From: an uncultured Enterobacterales bacterium
GTDB lineage: Bacteria; Pseudomonadota; Gammaproteobacteria; Enterobacterales; CALYQQ01
Length of the DNA: 56,878 nt
Assembly: GCA_945288535.1 (NCBI GenBank)
Contig: CALYQQ010000020.1
Coordinates: 1-56,878, forward strand
Direction: 5' to 3'
Positions 42,557-53,586 of this stretch are shown one piece after another (within the stretch, counting starts at the first letter, position 1; each line of letters opens with the position of its first letter). Position numbers and translations under genes: made by a program. The notes beneath the pieces were generated by a model, which saw only the letters and a list, made by a program, of their open reading frames with translations, was not told the origin of the DNA and made no database searches.

Positions 42557-43105
42557 TTAGTTTTCGTAGCATTCGATTTGTCTTTCAATTTGTTTTATTG
42601 CATATTGGCAACGAGCAAGGCGATTGTCATAGGTAGCAATTTCTCTCTGTAACCGTATTTTGTCTTCGCTATAAAGTTGTTTACTCAACTGCAGTTGTTT
42701 ATCTCTAATCATCGCGTGTAAACGGCGTTGATAGTCTTGATGCCGAGCGAGTTTTTGATAAATATCTTCTTCATTGTTTTGGTGTCCTGTATAAGTAATA
42801 GGGTTAAGAGATCGTGTAGCAATTTCACGTGTAAGAGCAGCAATTTGATTAATAAGCCTTTCTGATAAAAAAGAGATATGCTTCTGTTGATTTAAAGTAA
42901 CCCTTTGACGTATTGCATGATAATTAGCATATATTTCTGATAAATAATCGTTGATATTGTGCGTTAAACAGGTGAATAAACCAGGAGAAAAAAAACACTG
43001 ACCTGATTTATTTGGATGTTCTTCAATTTCATGTGCTAATTGTTCAATTAGCTGAGACAACCGTTGCAATAAATGCGCCGAACTTGTTGATGATTTATAT
43101 TTCAT
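42557..43105 (-). CDS. priC: Primosomal replication protein N'' (PriC)
   Basis: PriC helps reload DnaB helicase at stalled forks with gaps on the leading strand, an alternative to the PriA-PriB route. The 182-residue protein is all helical and diverged, but keeps the family core QQKHISFLSERLINQIAALTREIAT, the HQDYQRRLHAMI motif (HQDFERRL in E. coli) and YDNRLARCQYAIKQIERQI near the end. Its position next to rsmS and ybaN, as in E. coli, supports the call. Confidence 0.93.
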   Translation of the reverse strand: MKYKSSTSSAHLLQRLSQLIEQLAHEIEEHPNKSGQCFFSPGLFTCLTHNINDYLSEIYANYHAIRQRVTLNQQKHISFLSERLINQIAALTREIATRSLNPITYTGHQNNEEDIYQKLARHQDYQRRLHAMIRDKQLQLSKQLYSEDKIRLQREIATYDNRLARCQYAIKQIERQIECYEN

Positions 43106-43671
43106 AGGATTGCATCATCTTTTCTATTTTAATTTATCACAGTTAATGTATATCAAAGAAATGGGTCTATTAAAGCATAATATAAGGATCATATTTATAT
43201 GATAAGCATGTTACAAATTGTCACATATTTTTTGAAAGTCTTTATGAAAATAAAATGTGATTGCGATCACGACTCTAAATAAAGAAATAATGGCATTATT
43301 TTACGAATTGTAAAAATTTGTGAAAGGCATAGAAGTGATAAAGCTTGTTATTTATAGAATATAATTATTTATTTTATTGAAAAATAACTAGAAAAATTTT
43401 TTCTTATTTATTAATTTGTTTACGTTAGTTATGTAATAATAATTTAAAGTTACAGATCAATATATAAAATTACGTGAAATAGTAATCTGCTAACTCATTG
43501 TAGGCTAATTTCTTGGATTTGACAAAATATAGCACTCATGGCACTGTAAAAAAATAATTCAAACTGTGTTTGTCGTCGATTTAGAGAGAGTCGATTTACT
43601 GTAAGTAGTAAAACAAAAAGCAAAGTATGGATTAATGGAAAATGAACCAACATAAAACAGTGGAATAAAAA
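43106..43671. other. Divergent regulatory region between priC and the porin gene
   Basis: No gene in 566 bp. It contains a CRP-like dyad (entered separately) about 150 bp from priC and 400 bp from the porin. TTGACA at about 43518 is a possible porin -35, but its -10 is unclear. The long upstream region would fit a regulated porin. Confidence 0.4.
43256..43271. promoter_or_regulatory. CRP-like binding site
   Basis: TGTGATTGCGATCACG fits the CRP core TGTGA-N6-TCACA with one mismatch and is preceded by AAAA, as in strong sites. It could control priC or the porin. Which one is not decided by the sequence. Confidence 0.6.
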
Positions 43672-44793
43672 ATGAAAAAAAAATTCTTAGCAATAGCAAT
43701 ACCTTTACTTGTCTCTGGCGGAGCAGCAAATGCGGTAACATTATATAATAATGATGGTACTAAATTTGAAGTAGGTGGTTCGCTACGTTTAATGGCTGAA
43801 TATAGCGATTCTCGTCAGGGCGGTGATCATGATGTCAAAATTAAAGATCAAAGCTCTCGCTTTAGTTTCAAAATTAGTCACGATTTAGGTAATGGATTAA
43901 CTGGTTTTGGTTATTTAGAATATGGTAACGATACTCAAGCTTCTGAAAAAGATTTCGATCTTAAAAACCGTCTAGGAAATGTTGGTATGAAAATGGATGG
44001 TGTAGGGGAAATTGCTATCGGGCGTATCTTATCACCATTCGATGATGTATCTATGTCAGACTATAGTTACGAATATGGTGGTGTATTAGATTTTGGCGCC
44101 GGATCTCCTCGTCAAAATAATGACAACTTCATTGGACGAGTATCCCATTCAGTTCGTCTTCAAACTGCTCAATTTAACGGCCTGACATTAGCGGGTTCTT
44201 ATACTTTCCAGGGTGACGATACGAAAAGTACTATCGCTAAAAATCCTGATGGCTCCACCATTTTAAATAGTGATGGCACCAATAAGTATAATAGAACAAT
44301 TAATAATGCTTATACATTGGCGGGTTTTTATGAAACCACTTTTGGTCTGAAAATTAATGCGGGTTACGGTTATGCTGAAGCCAACAACGTAGCAGACATG
44401 GCACCTGTTGATAGTTTTAAAGAAAGAATCTGGGGTGTGAGTACAGAATACACAATTGATAATTTCTCTATTGCCGCCGATTATGGTCAAGCAAGTGCTA
44501 CTGACACCATGAAAGGAGTAAGAACCACTAAACGTTCAAATTTATATGGTTTAGGTACTAAATATGGCTTTGGTAAGGCAAAAGTCTATGCGGGTTATTA
44601 TCTGAAAGATGGTAACAAAGCAACTAAGGAATTTAGAGAACAACGTACTGTTCTTGGAACAGATTATAGCTTTACCTCTAATTACAAAGTGTGGTTAGAG
44701 TATGCTAATGCACGTACAAGACAACACCCAGAATCAGGTAAAACTAAAGAGCAGGAAAATAAAGTGGCTCTAGGATTCCGTGTTTTCTTCTAA
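43672..44793 (+). CDS. General trimeric porin (OmpC/OmpF family)
   Basis: Outer-membrane beta-barrel for passive uptake of small solutes. A clear signal peptide (MKKKFLAIAIPLLVSGGAANA) precedes VTLYNNDGTKFEVGGSLRL, the classical start of enterobacterial porins. The barrel strands (LGNGLTGFGYLEYGND, YTLAGFYETTFGLKINAGYGYAE, YGLGTKYGFGKAKVYAGYYL) end with Phe (VALGFRVFF), the signal for the BAM machinery. At 373 residues it is of normal size. It stands between priC and ybaN, where E. coli has no porin. The orthologue within the porin family is not assigned. Confidence 0.93.
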   Translation: MKKKFLAIAIPLLVSGGAANAVTLYNNDGTKFEVGGSLRLMAEYSDSRQGGDHDVKIKDQSSRFSFKISHDLGNGLTGFGYLEYGNDTQASEKDFDLKNRLGNVGMKMDGVGEIAIGRILSPFDDVSMSDYSYEYGGVLDFGAGSPRQNNDNFIGRVSHSVRLQTAQFNGLTLAGSYTFQGDDTKSTIAKNPDGSTILNSDGTNKYNRTINNAYTLAGFYETTFGLKINAGYGYAEANNVADMAPVDSFKERIWGVSTEYTIDNFSIAADYGQASATDTMKGVRTTKRSNLYGLGTKYGFGKAKVYAGYYLKDGNKATKEFREQRTVLGTDYSFTSNYKVWLEYANARTRQHPESGKTKEQENKVALGFRVFF

Positions 44794-44815
44794 ATTATAA
44801 GTGAGCTTGTGAATG

Positions 44816-44847
44816 AAAAACACCAGTGCATTAGCATTGGTGTTTTT
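44816..44847 (+). terminator. Rho-independent terminator after the porin gene
   Basis: A 14-bp stem AAAAACACCAGTGC / GCATTGGTGTTTTT (one G-T pair), loop ATTA, ending in five T. Confidence 0.93.
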
Positions 44848-45040
44848 CATTTGATTAAACAATGTGTTTAGTTAGCTTAATGAACGATAAATTACAGTTA
44901 TGCTTGTGGGCGTATTACCAAATTAAGAGTATAGTTAATAAATAAACGTGATAAACGAATTAATATAAGTGATGCTCAATACATATTATTGTATTGAAAT
45001 ACTGATTAAACACTTTTCAGGTACGGAGGCAAACAGAGTA

Positions 45041-45424
45041 ATGCGTAAGCTTTTTCTTATTGCCGTAGGATGGTTATCACTTGCTATGGCTATTGCAGGT
45101 ATGCTGCTCCCTGTATTACCGCATACGCCTTTTATTTTACTTGCCGCGTGGTGTTTTGCACGTTCATCAAAACGGTTTTCTGAGTGGTTACTTTACCGCT
45201 CTTTATTTGGCCCCGATTTGCAAAGTTGGCAAAAACATCGTGCCATTCAGGTCAAAACTAAACCTAAAATGATTATTATGGCCATAATATCGTTTAGTAT
45301 ATCGATATGGATTGTTTCGGTTGGTTGGTTGAAAATTATGCTCTTATGCATTTTTGTTATTTTGCTCTATTTTATTATTCGTCTACCGGTGGTTGATGAA
45401 CTATCAGAAAATAACTCTGTTTAA
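45041..45424 (+). CDS. ybaN: DUF454 inner-membrane protein YbaN
   Basis: A small membrane protein of the DUF454 family with the diagnostic LPVLPHTPFILLAAWCFARSS followed by RFSEWLLYRSLFGPDLQSWQKH. There are hydrophobic segments at the N-terminus and two near the C-terminus. Start 45041 matches the family start and lies 11 nt after GGAGG. A longer frame from 44969 is not needed. The length is 127 residues against 125 in E. coli. It precedes apt as in E. coli. Function is unknown. Confidence 0.93.
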   Translation: MRKLFLIAVGWLSLAMAIAGMLLPVLPHTPFILLAAWCFARSSKRFSEWLLYRSLFGPDLQSWQKHRAIQVKTKPKMIIMAIISFSISIWIVSVGWLKIMLLCIFVILLYFIIRLPVVDELSENNSV

Positions 45425-45575
45425 AAACAATAGTTGCATTTTTGAAATAGATTGCATAAATTTCATGGTTCGATTTAGCGATAAAGATAATTAACTCGCT
45501 GATGTGTTTGGAATATGTAGATGTTGCTATTAATAAATAACAACAGTAAAAATAATAATTGTAATGAGTATAATT

Positions 45576-46130
45576 ATGACGACAGACATTCAGTCTCGGC
45601 TAACATTAATTAAAAACAGCATTAAAACTGTACCAGATTACCCTAAAGCGGGTATTTTATTCCGTGATATTACCTCGTTATTAGAGGATCCGGTTGCTTT
45701 TTCAACAACAATTGAGTTATTAATTGAACACTATCGAGACAAAGGTATAACTAAAATTGTTGGTACAGAAGCACGTGGTTTTTTATTTGGTACACCAGTA
45801 GCACTAGCCTTAGGTGTGGGTTTTGTATTGGTACGTAAACCTGGCAAGTTACCAAGAGCAACATTAAGCCAAGAATATGATTTAGAATATGGTACGGATA
45901 AACTAGAAATTCATACTGATTCTATTAAACCGGGCGATAACGTGCTTATTATTGACGATTTATTAGCAACAGGTGGTACTGTGGGGGCGGCAATTAAATT
46001 AATACGTTCCTTGGGTGGAAATGTACATGATGCTGCTTTTGTTATTGAACTCCCTGAATTAAAGGGAAAAGAAAAACTTAAACAACTTGATGTTGACAGT
46101 TATAGTCTGATTCAGTTTAGTGGGCATTAA
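45576..46130 (+). CDS. apt: Adenine phosphoribosyltransferase
   Basis: Salvages adenine to AMP using PRPP. It shows the family sequence [31 protein letters not shown] substrate loop (here [12 protein letters not shown]) and the PRPP-binding motif [17 protein letters not shown]. From ATG 45576 it has 184 residues, one more than E. coli. An ATG at 45564 would add four residues, and neither has a strong ribosome site. It lies between ybaN and dnaX as in E. coli. Confidence 0.96.
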   Translation: MTTDIQSRLTLIKNSIKTVPDYPKAGILFRDITSLLEDPVAFSTTIELLIEHYRDKGITKIVGTEARGFLFGTPVALALGVGFVLVRKPGKLPRATLSQEYDLEYGTDKLEIHTDSIKPGDNVLIIDDLLATGGTVGAAIKLIRSLGGNVHDAAFVIELPELKGKEKLKQLDVDSYSLIQFSGH

Positions 46131-46207
46131 TAGCGTTAGCAATTAATAAGGGATGATTAACTAACAAACTATTATAGAGTAATTATCAAAAAATTAATTA
46201 GGTATTA

Positions 46208-48247
46208 ATGAGCTATCAGGTCCTTGCACGAAAGTGGCGCCCACAAAAGTTTACTGAAGTTGTTGGGCAGCAACATGTGTTAACTGCATTATCTAATGGT
46301 TTAACATTAGGGCGTCTTCATCATGCTTATCTTTTTTCAGGTACGCGTGGTGTAGGTAAGACGAGTATTGCTCGTTTGTTAGCAAAAGGGTTAAATTGTG
46401 AGTCGGGTATAACTGCGAGCCCTTGTGGTAAATGTAATAATTGCCGGGAGATAGAAGAAGGTCGTTTTGTTGATCTGATAGAAATTGATGCTGCCTCAAG
46501 GACTAAAATTGAGGATACGCGTGAATTATTAGACAATGTACAATATGCGCCAGTTAAAGGTCGCTTTAAAATTTATCTAATTGATGAAGTACATATGTTA
46601 TCGCGCCACAGCTTTAATGCATTGTTAAAAACATTAGAAGAACCGCCACCGCATGTTAAATTTTTATTAGCAACCACGGATCCGCAAAAATTACCGATAA
46701 CGATATTATCTCGTTGTTTACAATTTCACTTAAAGGCGTTAAATGCAGACCAAATTCAAGCGCAATTAGACAAAATTCTAACTATAGAACAAATTCCTTA
46801 TGAACAAAGAGCATTATTATTACTTGCCAGGGCTGCTGATGGGAGTATGCGAGATGCACTAAGCCTTACTGATCAAGCAATAGCTACTGGTGGCGGACGT
46901 GTTGATCATAAAATGGTTGCTGATATGTTAGGAATGCTTGATGATGAACAACCATTAGCACTATTAGAATCCTTAATTAATGTTGATGCGACATCGATTA
47001 TGCATCTAATAGAGAAGTATTCGTTACGTGCTATTGGCTGGGACAATTTATTACAAGCATTATTAACACTTTTACACCAAATTGCCATGTTACAACTGTT
47101 GCCTGTTGCCGTAGACAAATTACAACAGCACCATGAACAACGTCTGCGTCAACTTGCTCGACGCTTACCTCCGCAAGATTTACAACTTTATTATCAGATT
47201 ATTTTAATAGGTCGAAAAGAACTCGCATTTTCGCCTAATCAGCGCATTGGCGTTGAAATGACATTACTGCGTGCATTGGCATTTCATCCGAAAGAAGTTG
47301 ATAGACAAACCGATGTATTATCATTAGCATCTTTAGAAACGGCCTCTATTATTAAGGAATACCCAGAAGATAATCCTACTATAGGCGATGTAACACAGCA
47401 AGTATCGATAACTCGAGCAAATCAGGTAAATACGGATATGCATGTCACAACGCCAATAATGCATCATTCTGTTACACCGGCATTGAAAAATGAAGAGGCT
47501 GATCCAGTGATATCAGCTGAGTCATCTATACAAGATGCGTCGACGGCCAGTATATTACAAGCACGTAATCAGCTTATTCAACAAAAGAGCAATCAGGCTC
47601 AAAAAAAAAATCAACAACAAGGGATTAAAAAAGAAGTAAGTCCTACGTTAGGTTTAGATCGTTTTATTAATGTTACCGAAAAGCCAATTATTGATAAAAA
47701 AAAGCCGTTAGAAGCGAGCTTATCACAAGATGAACCTTATCAATGGAAGGCTATGCATAAAGAGGTCGTTACTTCTGAAAAAGTAGTAACACCGAAAGCG
47801 ATTCGTACAGCGTTAGAATTTGAAAAAACACCTGAATTAGCAGCTAAACTTGCCAGTGAAGCGGCTCTACGTGATGACTGGGCTGCACAGATTAATCAAT
47901 TAGTTTTACCTAAATTGATTCAACAATTGGCATTAAATGCTTATAAACAACAGATAAATGATAATGAAATCTGTTTGCATTTACGTTCAAGCCAATACCA
48001 TTTAAATACGACGAATGCTCAACAAATATTAACGGATGCATTAAGTAAGTTATTAAATAGATCGATTTCATTATCTATTATAGAAGATGATGATCCCCAA
48101 TTACGGACACCAATTGAGTGGCGACAAATTATCTATACTGAAATGTTATCTCAAGCACAGCAAGCTGTAATTGATGATAGAAATATTAAAATAATTTGCC
48201 AGATGTTTGATGCTGAGCTGGATAAAAATAGCATTCGTCCTGTTTGA
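46208..48247 (+). CDS. dnaX: DNA polymerase III tau (and probably gamma) subunit
   Basis: Core of the clamp loader. Tau also holds the polymerases and DnaB together. Walker [10 protein letters not shown] lies near residue 45, zinc-binding cysteines in SPCGKCNNC, and Walker B LIDEVHML. The variable linker (about 375-530) leads to the C-terminal tau domains. At 679 residues it is longer than E. coli (643), mainly in the linker. The linker contains an A10 tract (47601-47610, codons 465-468) and an exact A AAA AAG heptamer (47698-47704). A -1 shift at either reaches a stop within about ten codons, so a shorter gamma form is likely. Confidence 0.96.
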   Translation: MSYQVLARKWRPQKFTEVVGQQHVLTALSNGLTLGRLHHAYLFSGTRGVGKTSIARLLAKGLNCESGITASPCGKCNNCREIEEGRFVDLIEIDAASRTKIEDTRELLDNVQYAPVKGRFKIYLIDEVHMLSRHSFNALLKTLEEPPPHVKFLLATTDPQKLPITILSRCLQFHLKALNADQIQAQLDKILTIEQIPYEQRALLLLARAADGSMRDALSLTDQAIATGGGRVDHKMVADMLGMLDDEQPLALLESLINVDATSIMHLIEKYSLRAIGWDNLLQALLTLLHQIAMLQLLPVAVDKLQQHHEQRLRQLARRLPPQDLQLYYQIILIGRKELAFSPNQRIGVEMTLLRALAFHPKEVDRQTDVLSLASLETASIIKEYPEDNPTIGDVTQQVSITRANQVNTDMHVTTPIMHHSVTPALKNEEADPVISAESSIQDASTASILQARNQLIQQKSNQAQKKNQQQGIKKEVSPTLGLDRFINVTEKPIIDKKKPLEASLSQDEPYQWKAMHKEVVTSEKVVTPKAIRTALEFEKTPELAAKLASEAALRDDWAAQINQLVLPKLIQQLALNAYKQQINDNEICLHLRSSQYHLNTTNAQQILTDALSKLLNRSISLSIIEDDDPQLRTPIEWRQIIYTEMLSQAQQAVIDDRNIKIICQMFDAELDKNSIRPV

Positions 48248-48309
48248 CTATTATAATTATACGCAATTTAGCGCCAAGTTTTACCATTAATTTGTTAAGA
48301 GAGAAAAAT

Positions 48310-48639
48310 ATGTTTGGAAAAGGTGGATTAGGAAATCTGATGAAGCAAGCGCAACAAATGCAGGAAAAAATGCAGCAGTTGCAAACCGAAATTGCACAAA
48401 TGGAGGTTGTTGGTGAATCAGGTGCAGGTTTAGTTAAAGTCACAGTCAATGGTGCACATAATTGCCGTCGAGTTGAAATTGATCCCAGCTTATTAGAAGA
48501 TGAAAAAGAGATGTTAGAAGATCTTATTGCTGCAGCATTTAATGATGCTGCTCGTCGTATTGACGATGCTCAAAAAGATAAAATGGCGCAGGTTTCTGGC
48601 GGTATGCAATTGCCTCCTGGCTTTAAGATGCCTTTTTAA
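48310..48639 (+). CDS. ybaB: Nucleoid-associated protein YbaB/EbfC
   Basis: Small DNA-binding dimer of the YbaB family. At 109 residues it equals E. coli. It begins [22 protein letters not shown] and ends [11 protein letters not shown]. The ATG at 48310 follows GAGAG by a few bases. An upstream in-frame start would add 22 unmatched residues. Its stop shares one base with the recR start (TAATG), so the two are coupled. It follows dnaX in the conserved dnaX-ybaB-recR operon. Confidence 0.97.
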   Translation: MFGKGGLGNLMKQAQQMQEKMQQLQTEIAQMEVVGESGAGLVKVTVNGAHNCRRVEIDPSLLEDEKEMLEDLIAAAFNDAARRIDDAQKDKMAQVSGGMQLPPGFKMPF

Positions 48640-49247
48640 TGCAAACGAGTCCATTACTTGATGCCTTAATGGAAGCATTACGTTGCTTGCCTGGTGTAGG
48701 TCCAAAATCAGCGCAACGTATGGCTTTTCATCTTTTACAGCGGGATCGTAGCGGTGGGGTCCATTTAGCACAGGCATTGACGCAAGCTATGTCAGAAATT
48801 GGCCATTGCCGCGATTGCCAGACGTTTACTGAATTAGATATTTGTTCCATTTGTGCAAATTCGCGTCGAAAAAATAGTGGGCAAATTTGTGTGGTAGAAA
48901 GTCCGGCGGACACACAAGCAATAGAACAAACAGGACAGTTTTCTGGTCGTTACTTTGTTCTTATGGGACACTTGTCCCCACTTGATGGAATTGGTCCTCG
49001 TGATATTGGTTTGCATCGGTTAGAAGAACGACTTGCCAACGAAGATATTAAAGAAGTTATTCTAGCAACGAATCCAACCGTAGAAGGCGAGGTCACGGCG
49101 AATTATATCGCCGAAATATGTACTGAGCATGGTATTATTGCAAGTAGAATAGCGCATGGCGTACCTGTCGGTGGAGAGTTGGAAATGGTTGACGGTACAA
49201 CCTTATCTCATTCGTTGGCAGGACGCTATACAATCAACCATGATTAA
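48639..49247 (+). CDS. recR: Recombination protein RecR
   Basis: RecR forms a ring clamp that works with RecO and RecF at single-strand gaps. It shows the helix-hairpin-helix [20 protein letters not shown], a four-cysteine zinc finger ([16 protein letters not shown]) and a Toprim domain ([13 protein letters not shown] ... ATNPTVEGE). At 202 residues it is of normal length. The ATG overlaps the ybaB stop by one base. Confidence 0.97.
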   Translation: MQTSPLLDALMEALRCLPGVGPKSAQRMAFHLLQRDRSGGVHLAQALTQAMSEIGHCRDCQTFTELDICSICANSRRKNSGQICVVESPADTQAIEQTGQFSGRYFVLMGHLSPLDGIGPRDIGLHRLEERLANEDIKEVILATNPTVEGEVTANYIAEICTEHGIIASRIAHGVPVGGELEMVDGTTLSHSLAGRYTINHD

Positions 49248-49289
49248 TGTTTTTTATTATTCCTTCATACGCTTTGTCGTTATAGCTTT

Positions 49290-49322
49290 AATCCGGTAAA
49301 GTTTTTCTACCACTACCGGATT
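49290..49322 (+). terminator. Weak hairpin terminator after recR
   Basis: Perfect 9-bp inverted repeat AATCCGGTA / TACCGGATT with a 15-nt loop, followed by TCTTATC rather than a clean T run. Confidence 0.5.
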
Positions 49323-49347
49323 CTTATCAGAATAGATAAATTGATAT

Positions 49348-49373
49348 CTTGAAAAATGTAATTCTATCCCCAT
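49348..49373 (+). promoter_or_regulatory. Sigma-32 heat-shock promoter of htpG
   Basis: CTTGAAA (49348-49354), a 13-bp spacer, then CCCCAT (49368-49373) followed by TTATTA. This is a near-perfect RpoH promoter with the same spacing as the one before grpE. Confidence 0.88.
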
Positions 49374-49585
49374 TTATTAAAACAAATTAATTTCTAATCG
49401 CAAGGTTATAGGAATAGTTCAGCTATTATATGCAATATAAAAATAGCAATGATTTATATATTAGATTAAATTTGATGAAAACGTTGTTTTTAATGCCACG
49501 AGCAACGTGTATATAAAATTTGTTTGCAGTCAGGTATGCTGCGCGTCATAGCCATAATTGGATGATGATATTATTGAGGTAACCA

Positions 49586-51493
49586 ATGAGTATGAAAGAT
49601 CAAGAAGTCCGAGGGTTTCAGTCTGAAATAAAACAATTATTGAACTTAATGGTTCATTCACTTTATTCAAATAAAGAAATCTTTTTGCGTGAACTGATTT
49701 CAAATGCTTCTGATGCCGCTGATAAATTACGTTTTCGAGCTTTGTCAAATCCAGATCTTTATGAAGGAGATGCAGAATTACGTGTTCGAATTTCTTTTGA
49801 TCAGCAAGCGCGTACTATTACGTTAAGTGATAATGCTATTGGTATGACGCGTGAAGAGGTCATTGATAATCTTGGTACCATAGCAAAGTCTGGTACGAAG
49901 GCATTTCTTGAGTCATTAGGAAGCGATCAAGCAAAGGACAGCCAATTAATTGGTCAGTTCGGTGTTGGATTTTATTCGTCTTTTATTGTTGCTGATAAAG
50001 TCACCGTCAAAACGCGCGCAGCAGGTCAACCAGCTTCTGCTGGCGTATTATGGGAATCGACGGGTGAAGGTGAATATACTATTGCCTCTATCGATAAAGA
50101 AGATCGTGGTACTGAAATAACTTTACACTTGCGTGAAGATGAAAGTGAATTTCTCGACAGCTGGCGTGTGCGTTCGATTATAGGTAAATATTCCGATCAT
50201 ATTGCCTTACCTGTTGAAGTTGAAACCGTGGTAAAAGAAAAAGATCCTGAAAGTGAAGATAAAGAGATCGAAAAAACCACATGGGAAAAAGTCAATAAAG
50301 CACAAGCATTATGGACGAGAAATAAATCTGAGATCACAGATGATGAATATAAAGAATTCTATAAACATATTACACATGATTTTGGTGATCCATTAATTTG
50401 GCGTCATAATAAAGTAGAAGGAAATCAAGAGTATACAAGCTTGTTATATATTCCTGCTCAAGCACCATGGGATATGTGGAATCAGGAACATAAGCATGGC
50501 TTAAAATTATATGTTAATCGAGTCTTTATTATGGATGATGCAGAGCAATTTATGCCACGCTATTTGCGTTTTGTTCGTGGACTTATTGACTCAAAAGACT
50601 TGCCTTTAAATGTTTCCCGTGAAATTCTTCAAGATAATCGTACCACACAAAAATTACGTTCAGCGTTAACAAAACGCGTGTTACAGATGCTTGATAAGCT
50701 CGCGAAAGATGATGCCGAAAAATACCAACAGTTTTGGCAACAATTTGGCTTAGTCATCAAAGAAGCGCCTGCAGAAGATCGTGAGAATATTGATACCATT
50801 ATGAAATTGTTCCGGTTTACATCAACACATACCGAAAGTGATGCACAAACAGTTTCATTACATGACTACATTGAACGAATGAAACCGGAACAAGAAAAGA
50901 TCTACTATATTACAGCTGATAGTTATGCAGCGGCTAGCAGTAGTCCACATCTTGAACTATTCCGCAAAAAAGGCATTGAGGTTTTATTATTGTCAGATCG
51001 TATTGATGAATGGATGATGAATAATCTTACTGAATTTGAAGGTAAAAAATTCCATTCAGTCAATCAGCTTGATGAATCACTAGAAAAGCTGGTTGATCAA
51101 GATGATAATAGTGAGCAACAAAAAGAAGCTGAAAAACAACTTGAACCCCTTGTAGAACGTATAAAAACGTTAATGGGAGATCGTGTTAAAGATGTTCGTT
51201 TAACACATCGTCTGACAGAAACACCATCAATTGTTTCAACAGAAGCAAATGATATGACAACGCAAATGGCGAAATTATTTATTGCGGCAGGCCAAAAGGT
51301 ACCTGAAATAAAGTATATTTTTGAACTTAACCCGCAACATAAATTGGTAAAACACCTTTCTGAAATAACAGATGATACACAATTTAGCGAGTGGGTTGAG
51401 TTTTTATATGAGCAAGCACTCTTTGTTGAACGAGGCTCATTAAATGATCCAGGTCGTTTTGTTCAACGAATAAATCAGCTTCTTAACGCTTAA
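49586..51493 (+). CDS. htpG: Chaperone HtpG (Hsp90)
   Basis: Bacterial Hsp90. The N-terminal GHKL ATPase domain shows [17 protein letters not shown], the DNAIGMT motif (usually DNGIGMT; Gly to Ala here) and GQFGVGFYS. The middle domain shows NVSREILQD, and a C-terminal dimerisation domain ends the protein. At 635 residues it is slightly longer than E. coli (624), with an acidic insert near residue 215 ([14 protein letters not shown]). GAGG lies 6 nt before the ATG. A sigma-32 promoter is upstream and adk follows, as in E. coli. Confidence 0.97.
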   Translation: MSMKDQEVRGFQSEIKQLLNLMVHSLYSNKEIFLRELISNASDAADKLRFRALSNPDLYEGDAELRVRISFDQQARTITLSDNAIGMTREEVIDNLGTIAKSGTKAFLESLGSDQAKDSQLIGQFGVGFYSSFIVADKVTVKTRAAGQPASAGVLWESTGEGEYTIASIDKEDRGTEITLHLREDESEFLDSWRVRSIIGKYSDHIALPVEVETVVKEKDPESEDKEIEKTTWEKVNKAQALWTRNKSEITDDEYKEFYKHITHDFGDPLIWRHNKVEGNQEYTSLLYIPAQAPWDMWNQEHKHGLKLYVNRVFIMDDAEQFMPRYLRFVRGLIDSKDLPLNVSREILQDNRTTQKLRSALTKRVLQMLDKLAKDDAEKYQQFWQQFGLVIKEAPAEDRENIDTIMKLFRFTSTHTESDAQTVSLHDYIERMKPEQEKIYYITADSYAAASSSPHLELFRKKGIEVLLLSDRIDEWMMNNLTEFEGKKFHSVNQLDESLEKLVDQDDNSEQQKEAEKQLEPLVERIKTLMGDRVKDVRLTHRLTETPSIVSTEANDMTTQMAKLFIAAGQKVPEIKYIFELNPQHKLVKHLSEITDDTQFSEWVEFLYEQALFVERGSLNDPGRFVQRINQLLNA

Positions 51494-51500
51494 TAATCGT

Positions 51501-51541
51501 AGCGATCTTTAGTCTATATAATAATATGGCTAAAGATCGCT
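51501..51541 (+). terminator. Hairpin terminator after htpG
   Basis: Perfect 12-bp inverted repeat AGCGATCTTTAG / CTAAAGATCGCT around a 17-nt loop, followed by TATTATTTA. Likely the end of the htpG transcript. Confidence 0.75.
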
Positions 51542-51625
51542 TATTATTTAAAATGATTTATTTCATAGTTAGTAAACGTTAATAAATTTTTTGTTATTCT
51601 GCAGCCGATTAATACACGTTAATAG

Positions 51626-52348
<723 letters not shown>

Positions 52349-52374
52349 ATACATTTTTTTGCTGTAAGAGAAGT

Positions 52375-52404
52375 CATAGAGGTAACATGTTAGTCGCCTC
52401 TATG
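52375..52404 (+). other. Hairpin in the adk-hemH gap
   Basis: Perfect 8-bp inverted repeat CATAGAGG / CCTCTATG with a 14-nt loop, 27 bases past the adk stop. No T tract follows, so it is not a standard terminator. It may stabilise or process the adk-hemH mRNA. Confidence 0.4.
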
Positions 52405-52470
52405 TGGTAAAAGAAACTGACTAAATTCAGTAATCATTTTGTTCATCACAAAAGCAGAAAAAGGCGCATA

Positions 52471-53430
52471 ATGAACACTGAAAAACGTGGCATTTTGTTA
52501 GTTAATTTAGGATCACCCGATGCGCCAACCGACGCTGCGGTAAAATGCTACCTTACGCGGTTTTTAAGTGATCCTCGCGTTATCGATACCCATCCTACGC
52601 TTTGGTATCTGTTATTGCGTTTTATCATATTACCAAGGCGAACTCCAAAGGTAAAAAAATTATACCAGTCAATTTGGACTGAGAAAGGCTCACCTTTATT
52701 AGCCAATAGCATTAAACAACAAGAAGCATTGGCTGCGTATTTATCTAAGGATGTACCCATTGAAATTGGAATGACATATAGCTCGCCGTCTATTGCTAAT
52801 GGATTAGATCGTTTGATTGCACAAGGGGTAACGAAGTTAGTTATATTACCTTTATTCCCACAATATTCGGCAACAACGACGGGCGCTATTTGGGATAGTG
52901 TTTCAAAAGCATTAACAAAACAACGGAATTTGCCGACCATTCATTTTATTCGTGATTATGCTGATCATCCATTATATATCGAGGCATTAGCAACATCGAT
53001 TCGGCATGCATGTGAACAGAAAGGTAAACCCGATATCTTATTTTTTTCTTATCATGGATTACCAAAGCGTTATGTTGATGAAGGCGATGATTATCCAAAT
53101 CGTTGTCGGCTTACAACAAATGCAGTAGTAGCACTATTAGGATTGACCGAAGATCAATATCTAATGAGCTGGCAATCCAATTTTGGCAAAGAAGAATGGT
53201 TAACGCCTTTTACGGCTGATCTGCTGAACGTACTACCGAGTCAAGGTATCAAGAACGTTCATATTATTTGCCCTGGATTTTCCTCTGATTGCTTGGAAAC
53301 ACTAGAAGAAATTGCCATATCCTATAAAAATATTTTCCTTAATGCAGGAGGGGAACACTATCATTATATCCAGGCATTGAATGATTCCCCTATGCATATT
53401 CGTTTATTACAGCAACTGACAATTGGTTAA
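52471..53430 (+). CDS. hemH: Ferrochelatase
   Basis: Inserts iron into protoporphyrin IX, the last step of haem synthesis. It begins KRGILLVNLGSPDAPT and contains PLFPQYSATTTGAIWD, the catalytic histidine in FFSYHGLPKRYVD, and FGKEEWLTPFT. At 319 residues it nearly equals E. coli. It follows adk by 122 nt, as in E. coli. AAGG precedes the ATG. Its presence implies haem-dependent enzymes. Earlier haem genes are not in the window. Confidence 0.97.
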   Translation: MNTEKRGILLVNLGSPDAPTDAAVKCYLTRFLSDPRVIDTHPTLWYLLLRFIILPRRTPKVKKLYQSIWTEKGSPLLANSIKQQEALAAYLSKDVPIEIGMTYSSPSIANGLDRLIAQGVTKLVILPLFPQYSATTTGAIWDSVSKALTKQRNLPTIHFIRDYADHPLYIEALATSIRHACEQKGKPDILFFSYHGLPKRYVDEGDDYPNRCRLTTNAVVALLGLTEDQYLMSWQSNFGKEEWLTPFTADLLNVLPSQGIKNVHIICPGFSSDCLETLEEIAISYKNIFLNAGGEHYHYIQALNDSPMHIRLLQQLTIG

Positions 53431-53586
53431 TGAGAAACAGCATTTATTTTCGGTGCATTTACACACATCGTATTGCTTATTCTATTTTTATTACAGATGC
53501 ACTATCACATACTTTCATTACACATATAGTAAAAAAATACATTATTACCGATATGATATTTAACTATTTTATGATTGATATATCTA

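Larger units (their letters stand above)
49248..49585. other. recR-htpG spacer with hairpin and heat-shock promoter
   Basis: No gene in 338 bp. The left part holds a hairpin that may end the dnaX-ybaB-recR transcript, and the middle a sigma-32 promoter for htpG (both listed separately). The transcript leader of htpG would be about 200 nt, longer than usual, so a second promoter nearer the gene is possible. Confidence 0.5.
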
